Positions 33,518 through 37,769 of a stretch of 37,769 nt of DNA are shown piece after piece. The stretch lies in contig JAWOBZ010000034.1 of NCBI GenBank assembly GCA_046484045.1, forward strand, positions 1-37,769. The letters are read 5' to 3'. The stretch comes from CAZHUM01 sp046484045 (GTDB taxonomy: Archaea > Thermoplasmatota > Thermoplasmata > Halarchaeoplasmatales > Halarchaeoplasmataceae). The notes under the pieces were generated by a model. That model searched no databases, was not told the origin of the DNA, and worked only from the letters and a program-made list of their open reading frames with translations. The translations under genes were made by a program, and so were the position numbers. Position 1 is the first letter of the stretch. Each line of letters starts with the position of its first letter.

Positions 33518-33546
33518 GTCCGACGTATTTTGCAGATACGTCAGAC
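33518..33546. promoter_or_regulatory. 29-base dyad before the RHH-ftsZ operon, candidate operator
   Basis: GTCCGACGTAT (33518-33528) and ATACGTCAGAC (33536-33546) form an 11+11 inverted repeat with one mismatch around a 7-base centre. It covers the region from the predicted transcript start of the RHH gene (near 33543) down to its leader. The half-site GTCCGACG appears a third time at 33484-33491, inside the first codons of the RHH gene. Confidence 0.6.
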
Positions 33547-33561
33547 ATAAGGTTTATTGTT

Positions 33562-33576
33562 TAATATATTTATAAT
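33562..33576 (-). promoter_or_regulatory. TATA box of the RHH-ftsZ operon
   Basis: The minus strand reads TTATAAATATATTAA. The predicted start near 33543 falls on the 29-base dyad. A weaker TAAAATA lies nearer the ATG at 33510-33516, but it is too close to be the main box. Confidence 0.45.
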
Positions 33577-33671
33577 ACTTTCGGTAATTGTCATAAAGAA
33601 AATATAATATACGGTGACTTCTATCTGCATTTGAGACCAAGAGTGGATAATAATTTGATAAAAATGAGTAA

Positions 33672-33684
33672 TATTTAAATAAGA
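33672..33684 (+). promoter_or_regulatory. TATA box of the STAND ATPase gene
   Basis: ATATTTAAATAAG is about 26 bases before a predicted start at 33703, next to the ATG at 33708, so the message is probably leaderless. Confidence 0.5.
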
Positions 33685-33707
33685 TAAAGGAGATGGAATC
33701 TTAAAAT

Positions 33708-36137
33708 ATGATGTCTGGAGGCAAAAACGAGGAAAATACCTTCGTGGATCGCGAAGAAATTCTAGAAAAACTAAAAACGCATTTGGAGAGGGTAAGAAAT
33801 TCCGATGGTCATCTAGTTCTCCTTAAAGGCGAAGCTGGGGTAGGGAAAAGCGCCATCGCAGAAGAATTTGCTGATAGATGTGGAAACGAAAATTTGAAAG
33901 TGTTGACCGGTAGATGCCTTTACTATGAAAGTACGGATCCCTATATCCCTTTTTTAGAGGCCCTTAAGGAATATCTGGATACCCATGAAAGTGAAACTAC
34001 CTACGATGGCGGAAGGCAATATTCCAGTATCGGTGCACGCTCAATAAAAAGCACGAGCACTTTTGGAGGGCCCGTGGGTTTGATCGGTGTAAAATCCTAT
34101 ACCGAGGAGGAGGCCGATATATCCTTAACCGACAAAAGGGAGATAATGTTCGATAAGGTCACCAATCTGATCATTAAACTCTCTAAGAGACAGCCGGTAT
34201 TGCTGTTCCTCGACGATATGCAGTGGATAGACGAAGCCTCGGCACAACTATTGCACCACGTGACCAGACACATCTCCAACAATCAAGTGATGATACTCGG
34301 TGCATACCGGCCGGAAGAACTGATATCCAAGGGTGAGGAGATGCCTTTGGATAAGGTACTGGACAGGATGCGTGAAGAAAAATTATTGAGTGAAATCGAG
34401 GTTCCAAGGATGAAATTCCAGGCGACGTCCAAGATGATCAAGGATATCCTTAAAAGGGACGACCTCCCCAATTCATTCTTATTGATGGTCTTCCGGGAAA
34501 CCGAGGGTAACCCGTACTACGTGATTGAGATACTCAATTCCATGGTAGATGAGGGGATCATAGACCCTTATTCATATGATTGGGACCCGGAAAGGGACCT
34601 TTCAAATGTTATCATACCCTCTTCTATAAGGGATATCACCAGCAGACGTTTATCAAAGCTTTCTTCCAACGAAAAAAAGGTCTTGATGTACGCTTCCACC
34701 ATCGGTACGGAATTCAACTTCGAGGTCCTCGAAGAAGCTATGCATATGGATGTTATAGAACTACTTGACATAATAGATGACCTCATTTCGAGGGGGTTGA
34801 TACAAGAGAAAGATGGGGCTGAACAGGAGATATACAGGTTCAACCATGTCCAGTTGAAGATCAGCATCTACGATGATATGGGTAGGAGTAGAAAAAGAGT
34901 TCTTCACAAACATGTAGGAGATGCCATCGAAAACATTCATAAAAGCAACCTCGAAAAACATTACTACACTCTCAGCAGTCATTTCTACAAGGGAAAGGAT
35001 TATCCCAAAGCTTATGAATATTCCCTGGGTGCGGGTGAAAAAGCTCTTCAGAGCTTCGCAATCGAAACGGCAATAGAACACTACGAGATCGCATTGAAAT
35101 CGATCAATAAAGCTCGAAAGATCGACGAAAAGGAGAAGAAAAAATTAGAATTGTATAACAAATTAGGAGAACTCTACCACGATATAACCGATTACGATAA
35201 AGCCGAGGAGATGTTCAGGAAGAAACTCGAGCTCGCTAGGAAAGTTGAGGACAAGGAGAGCGAGGCTTTCGCATTACTGCAAGTGGGACACATACTGAAG
35301 GACACTCAGAGATACAACGAAGCCGAAAACGACTATGACAAAGCGCTGGATATCTTCAAGGAATTGGATGAACCGGAGGGCATAGCCGATGCGAACCGGG
35401 GCTTGGGCTACATTCACTGGAGGAACGGTGAATTCAAAGATTCTATTGAACACTACGAAGAAGGCATCAAAGAGGCGAAGGAAGCCGAGGATCAAAAGAC
35501 ATTAGCACTGATCTATCTGGAGATGGGGCTGGTCTATGGACATAGAGGGGATAACGACACCGCCATCGATTACTTTAAACAGAGCGTAGAACAGCTGGAA
35601 AACAAGGGTGCCTATCGTGACATATCCCGGGCTTACAACAACATCGGTGACCAGTACATGAAAAAAGAGGAGTGGGAAACAGCTATCGAATACTTCGATA
35701 AGAGCGTCGAGTACGCCAATAAGATCGGAAACAAAACTTTCATCGGTTGGTGTTATTTCAACCGTGCAGAAGCCATGGCGAAGAGTGGTGATCCAGACAG
35801 TGCGGAGATGTACGTGGACCGGGCTGAAGAAGTCCTTGAAAACCTGAACGATAAAGTCGGTCTCTGCTCGGTGTACCGGGTAAGAGGTATAATCAAAGGA
35901 CTGCAGGAAAACTACGACGCCGCCTTGGGATTACTCTTCAAATCGTTGAACAAACTTGAAGAATTGGGGATCCCGTTCTTGGTCGGCGAGGACAAATACG
36001 AGATAGGAGTGGTTTACGAAACGATGGGGGATAAAGAAAATGCTCGAAAATATTACGAAGAAGCTCAGGAAATCTTCGAAGGATTGGGTGCTGAACTGTT
36101 CCTTAAAAAATTGAAGGAACGACTCGACGACCTATAA
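33708..36137 (+). CDS. STAND-type AAA ATPase with C-terminal TPR array
   Basis: The 809-residue protein begins with an AAA_16-type NTPase: Walker A GEAGVGKS (41-48), the GRCLYYE segment, and Walker B LLFLDDMQWID (165-175). A winged-helix-like linker (about 300-400) follows, and from about residue 430 to the end come about nine TPR units (for example YDKAEEMFRKKLELARK and WETAIEYFDKSVEYANK). The layout resembles MalT-type and guanylate-cyclase-associated STAND ATPases, but there is no effector such as an HTH, cyclase or nuclease domain. It may act as a scaffold or sense a ligand through the TPRs. It has its own promoter and faces ndk, with 6 bases of overlap at the 3' ends. Confidence 0.88.
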   Translation: MMSGGKNEENTFVDREEILEKLKTHLERVRNSDGHLVLLKGEAGVGKSAIAEEFADRCGNENLKVLTGRCLYYESTDPYIPFLEALKEYLDTHESETTYDGGRQYSSIGARSIKSTSTFGGPVGLIGVKSYTEEEADISLTDKREIMFDKVTNLIIKLSKRQPVLLFLDDMQWIDEASAQLLHHVTRHISNNQVMILGAYRPEELISKGEEMPLDKVLDRMREEKLLSEIEVPRMKFQATSKMIKDILKRDDLPNSFLLMVFRETEGNPYYVIEILNSMVDEGIIDPYSYDWDPERDLSNVIIPSSIRDITSRRLSKLSSNEKKVLMYASTIGTEFNFEVLEEAMHMDVIELLDIIDDLISRGLIQEKDGAEQEIYRFNHVQLKISIYDDMGRSRKRVLHKHVGDAIENIHKSNLEKHYYTLSSHFYKGKDYPKAYEYSLGAGEKALQSFAIETAIEHYEIALKSINKARKIDEKEKKKLELYNKLGELYHDITDYDKAEEMFRKKLELARKVEDKESEAFALLQVGHILKDTQRYNEAENDYDKALDIFKELDEPEGIADANRGLGYIHWRNGEFKDSIEHYEEGIKEAKEAEDQKTLALIYLEMGLVYGHRGDNDTAIDYFKQSVEQLENKGAYRDISRAYNNIGDQYMKKEEWETAIEYFDKSVEYANKIGNKTFIGWCYFNRAEAMAKSGDPDSAEMYVDRAEEVLENLNDKVGLCSVYRVRGIIKGLQENYDAALGLLFKSLNKLEELGIPFLVGEDKYEIGVVYETMGDKENARKYYEEAQEIFEGLGAELFLKKLKERLDDL

Positions 36138-36593
36138 AGGATATATCCATTTTTCATCTATTTTACTGTAATCAGAATAATCCGATTTTACGAAGAATAT
36201 GTCTAATTCCCGCTCTGCACTCTGTTTAGAATCTGAAGCGTGGACGATGTTCCGGGCGATATCTATACCGTAATCCGCTCTTATTGTTCCAGGCCGTGCC
36301 TCTTTGGGATCGGTTTTTCCCACCATCTTCCTTATCAACGATATGACTGAATCTCCTTCTACCGCCATGACGACGACGGGTCCTGACGTGATGTATTGTA
36401 AAAGGGGTTCGTAGAAATCTTTTCCCTGGTGTTCTGCATAGTGTTTTTCAGCGGTTTCCCGTTTAACTTCCATCATCTTCATCGCTGCTATCTTCAGCCC
36501 TCTTGACTCTATCCTATCGATTATCTGCCCTATCAGGCCGCGCTGAACGCCGTCGGGTTTGACCATCAAAAAAGTTCTTTCCAATTTATTCAC
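36132..36593 (-). CDS. ndk: Nucleoside diphosphate kinase
   Basis: The 153-residue NDK transfers the gamma-phosphate of ATP to other nucleoside diphosphates through a phosphohistidine. The opening FLMVKPDGVQRGLIGQIIDR and the active site RNIVHASDS, where His is phosphorylated, are exact family signatures. The order L7Ae-S28e-L24e-ndk on the minus strand is a widespread archaeal operon. It starts 3 bases after the L24e stop. Confidence 0.96.
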   Translation of the reverse strand: MNKLERTFLMVKPDGVQRGLIGQIIDRIESRGLKIAAMKMMEVKRETAEKHYAEHQGKDFYEPLLQYITSGPVVVMAVEGDSVISLIRKMVGKTDPKEARPGTIRADYGIDIARNIVHASDSKQSAERELDIFFVKSDYSDYSKIDEKWIYPL

Positions 36594-36596
36594 CAG

Positions 36597-36884
36597 TTAT
36601 TCTTTCTTCTTGATTCTTTTCTTTTTTAGTTTTTTCTTCGTAGTCTTCTTGTCTTTGGAAGTTTTCTCACTCTTTTTCTTCTTGTGGTAAGTTTTGAGTG
36701 CCTTCTCCTGTGCGTACTTTTTCGTCCATCTGGTTTCCCTGTCCTTTCTACCCAATTTGACCATATTTTTCTTACACTTACCAGAGCAGAAATAGAATAC
36801 CTGGCCGTCAACCTTGACATACATCTTCCCGGTACCGTACTCTATCTCGCTGCCGCAGAAAGAACACTGTCTCGTCTCGACCAT
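36597..36884 (-). CDS. rpl24e: 50S ribosomal protein L24e with Lys-rich tail
   Basis: The 95-residue L24e has the zinc-binding N-terminus CSFCGSEIEYGTGKMYV and FYFCSGKC (Cys7, Cys10, Cys33, Cys37). After about residue 62 comes a tail made almost wholly of Lys, Arg, Glu, Ser and Thr (KKKKSEKTSKDKKTTKKKLK). Archaeal L24e is often nearer 60-70 residues, so the tail is an extension. Second-from-last gene of the operon; it begins right after the S28e stop at 36885. Confidence 0.94.
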   Translation of the reverse strand: MVETRQCSFCGSEIEYGTGKMYVKVDGQVFYFCSGKCKKNMVKLGRKDRETRWTKKYAQEKALKTYHKKKKSEKTSKDKKTTKKKLKKKRIKKKE

Positions 36885-37097
36885 CTATCTCACCCCGATG
36901 GATCTGGCCTCTCTGGCTGTTTCTCTCAGCATGAGGATATCGCCCATTTTGATAGGCCCCATCACGTTCCTTGTTATGATCCTACCTTCATCTCGTCCTT
37001 CCAAAACACGTACTTTAACCTGTGTGGCTTCGCCGGTCATCCCCGTGCGTCCTATAATTTCGACGACTTCTCCTGGTGTACCTTCATAATCTGCCAT
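36885..37097 (-). CDS. rps28e: 30S ribosomal protein S28e
   Basis: The 70-residue S28e has the family C-terminus GDILMLRETAREARSIGVR almost unchanged, and the OB-like core GTPGEVVEIIGRTGMTGEAT. It sits between L7Ae and L24e in the usual archaeal order. Spacing to L7Ae is 17 bases. Confidence 0.95.
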   Translation of the reverse strand: MADYEGTPGEVVEIIGRTGMTGEATQVKVRVLEGRDEGRIITRNVMGPIKMGDILMLRETAREARSIGVR

Positions 37098-37114
37098 CTG
37101 AGACCACTCTCATT

Positions 37115-37480
37115 TTATTTTAACTTGGATAGGGATTTTATCAAGTCCTTTAACATCTCTTCTGCGTTGCCCGGATCCGTTATAGCGACTGATGCTGAGG
37201 AAGCGTCCAAACCGGCTGCGCCTCCGAGTTCTTGTTTCGTGGGTACGTAGGAGTAGGGCACTTCCTTTTCTTCGCATAGAAGAGGGATGTGCGCTAAGAT
37301 CTCAGGAGGGGTGACGTCTTCAGCCATCACTACGAGTTTGGCGTTCCCTCTTTCGATTATCTTGGTCACTTCGTTTGTACCCTTTCTGATTTCTCCCGTA
37401 TCTCTTGCTATCTCTACCGCTTCGTAAGTTTTGTCCACTAATTCATCGGGCATCTCGAAATTTACATATATATTTGCCAT
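37115..37480 (-). CDS. rpl7ae: 50S ribosomal protein L7Ae
   Basis: The 121-residue L7Ae binds kink-turns in rRNA, box C/D and H/ACA RNAs and RNase P. The RNA-binding segments GTNEVTKIIERGNAKLVVMAED and HIPLLCEEKEVPYSYVPTK are conserved (given in parts: GTNEVTKIIERGNA, KLVVMAEDVTPPEI, LCEEKEVPYSYVP). It begins with a strong AGAGGTG site 7 bases before the ATG and heads the L7Ae-S28e-L24e-ndk operon. Its leader is about 55 bases from the TATA at 37556-37566. Confidence 0.96.
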   Translation of the reverse strand: MANIYVNFEMPDELVDKTYEAVEIARDTGEIRKGTNEVTKIIERGNAKLVVMAEDVTPPEILAHIPLLCEEKEVPYSYVPTKQELGGAAGLDASSASVAITDPGNAEEMLKDLIKSLSKLK

Positions 37481-37555
37481 CTGTTAACACCTCTTTCAGA
37501 CATTACGTCTTCACAATTCATCGGTTGAATGAAGTAACCTCTCTACAGAGGGTGT

Positions 37556-37566
37556 GGTATAAAAAG
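37556..37566 (-). promoter_or_regulatory. TATA box of the L7Ae operon
   Basis: The minus strand reads CTTTTTATACC. The predicted start near 37535 gives a 55-base leader with a small hairpin. Confidence 0.5.
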
Positions 37567-37672
37567 CTTTTTGAGACTCCGGCTTCATCCCGAAAGTCTT
37601 AAGCGATTATTGATTCATTTGGGACGGACGTTTGAAAAAGAACAAATTGATATACCTTAAACTCAATTAACG

Positions 37673-37691
37673 TATTGCGGTTTTCGCAATA
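37673..37691. repeat. Hairpin, 7-bp stem
   Basis: TATTGCG (37673-37679) and CGCAATA (37685-37691) enclose GTTTT. It follows the stop of the minus-strand gene at the right edge and may be part of its 3' end. Between it and L7Ae (37481-37672) I see only the L7Ae leader and promoter and no further gene. Confidence 0.5.
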
Positions 37692-37693
37692 GG

Positions 37694-37733
37694 GTGGACT
37701 TGTGGCCTATTCAACTTGGATCCACAAGTCCAC
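37694..37733. repeat. 12-bp perfect inverted repeat overlapping a stop codon
   Basis: GTGGACTTGTGG (37694-37705) and CCACAAGTCCAC (37722-37733) are exact inverted copies 16 bases apart. The right arm encodes the last residues (VDLW) of the partial minus-strand gene and the left arm lies just past its stop (37707-37709). As RNA it would fold into a long stem at the 3' end of that gene. Confidence 0.6.
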
Positions 37734-37769
37734 GCCTAACTCTTCAGCCCTTTGGCAGTACAGCATTTG
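37707..37769 (-). CDS. C-terminal end of an unidentified protein (start beyond window)
   Basis: Only the last 20 codons are inside the window, ending in QRAEELGVDLWIQVE and a TAG at 37707-37709. The frame is open to the edge and has an amphipathic helix pattern. Two hairpins follow its stop. The family cannot be told from so few residues. Confidence 0.4.
   Translation of the reverse strand, partial: QMLYCQRAEELGVDLWIQVE

Noticed and set aside
36684..37250. 188-codon plus-strand frame over the ribosomal operon
   Set aside because: It is antisense to L24e, S28e and L7Ae, all of which are certain.
37481..37556. Kink-turn (box C/D-like) in the L7Ae leader for autoregulation
   Set aside because: GATGA and CTGA segments are present in the leader, but the flanking bases do not pair into a stable C-stem, so no kink-turn could be built by eye.
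1..37769. CRISPR array, complete insertion sequence or prophage
   Set aside because: No regularly spaced direct repeats, transposase or phage structural gene were seen; only short inverted repeats were found.

Overview
The window is archaeal, from a euryarchaeon. It carries archaeal ribosomal proteins (L40e, L24e, S28e, L7Ae), the DNA primase large subunit, an archaeal-type topoisomerase I, a tRNA C56 methyltransferase of the Trm56 family, a cis-prenyltransferase and FtsZ. TATA boxes lie about 25 bases upstream of many starts, which mixes leaderless genes with Shine-Dalgarno genes. Gene content (sulfhydrogenase, Trm56-HD fusion, exonuclease VII, many ArsR/HTH regulators, no methanogenesis genes here) fits the Thermoplasmatota or a related lineage. 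That placement is an inference from gene content, not a computed one.

Layout. 1-3.2 kb: two divergent exported surface proteins, one with a lamin-tail-like domain and cut by the window edge, the other a seven-repeat TolB-like propeller with a C-terminal membrane anchor. 3.2-7.2 kb: topoisomerase I, L40e (a 49-residue gene), a creatininase-family hydrolase and ribose-5-phosphate isomerase. 7.2-10 kb: an HTH regulator, then a double-USP protein overlapping an ArsB/NhaD-type permease. 10-16.2 kb: enolase, a pair of membrane-anchored beta-domain proteins, a DegT aminotransferase, PriL, a phospholipid-headgroup transferase with a small membrane protein, and an AK6-like kinase. 16.3-19.4 kb: XseA/XseB, two tandem paralogous HTH regulators with a shared upstream dyad, and a tRNA-His with an unusual insertion in its D-loop.

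19.4-25.7 kb, minus strand: a four-gene cytoplasmic [NiFe] hydrogenase operon of the sulfhydrogenase (group 3b) type (beta-gamma-delta-alpha), followed by a PAS histidine kinase and preceded by UppS. 25.8-29.1 kb: a class V aminotransferase, a D-3-phosphoglycerate dehydrogenase and a DUF1015 protein, which look like a serine-biosynthesis operon. 29.1-33.5 kb, minus strand: Trm56-HD, a membrane protein, an HTH protein, a Toprim protein, DUF167, FtsZ and a tandem ribbon-helix-helix regulator headed by a 29-base dyad. 33.7-36.1 kb: a STAND-type ATPase with TPRs. 36.1-37.5 kb: the L7Ae-S28e-L24e-Ndk operon. At the right edge is the last 20 codons of an unidentified minus-strand gene with strong hairpins around its stop.

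Most of the window is core chromosome in short operons; no complete mobile element or CRISPR array was seen and no gene-free stretch exceeds 300 bases. The most interesting points are the tRNA-His D-loop insertion with a duplicated T-arm fragment just downstream, the palindromes in front of the RHH-ftsZ operon and of the twin HTH regulators, the serine cluster with a SerK-like DGHHR motif in DUF1015, and a small membrane protein whose best Shine-Dalgarno site points to an ATA codon.
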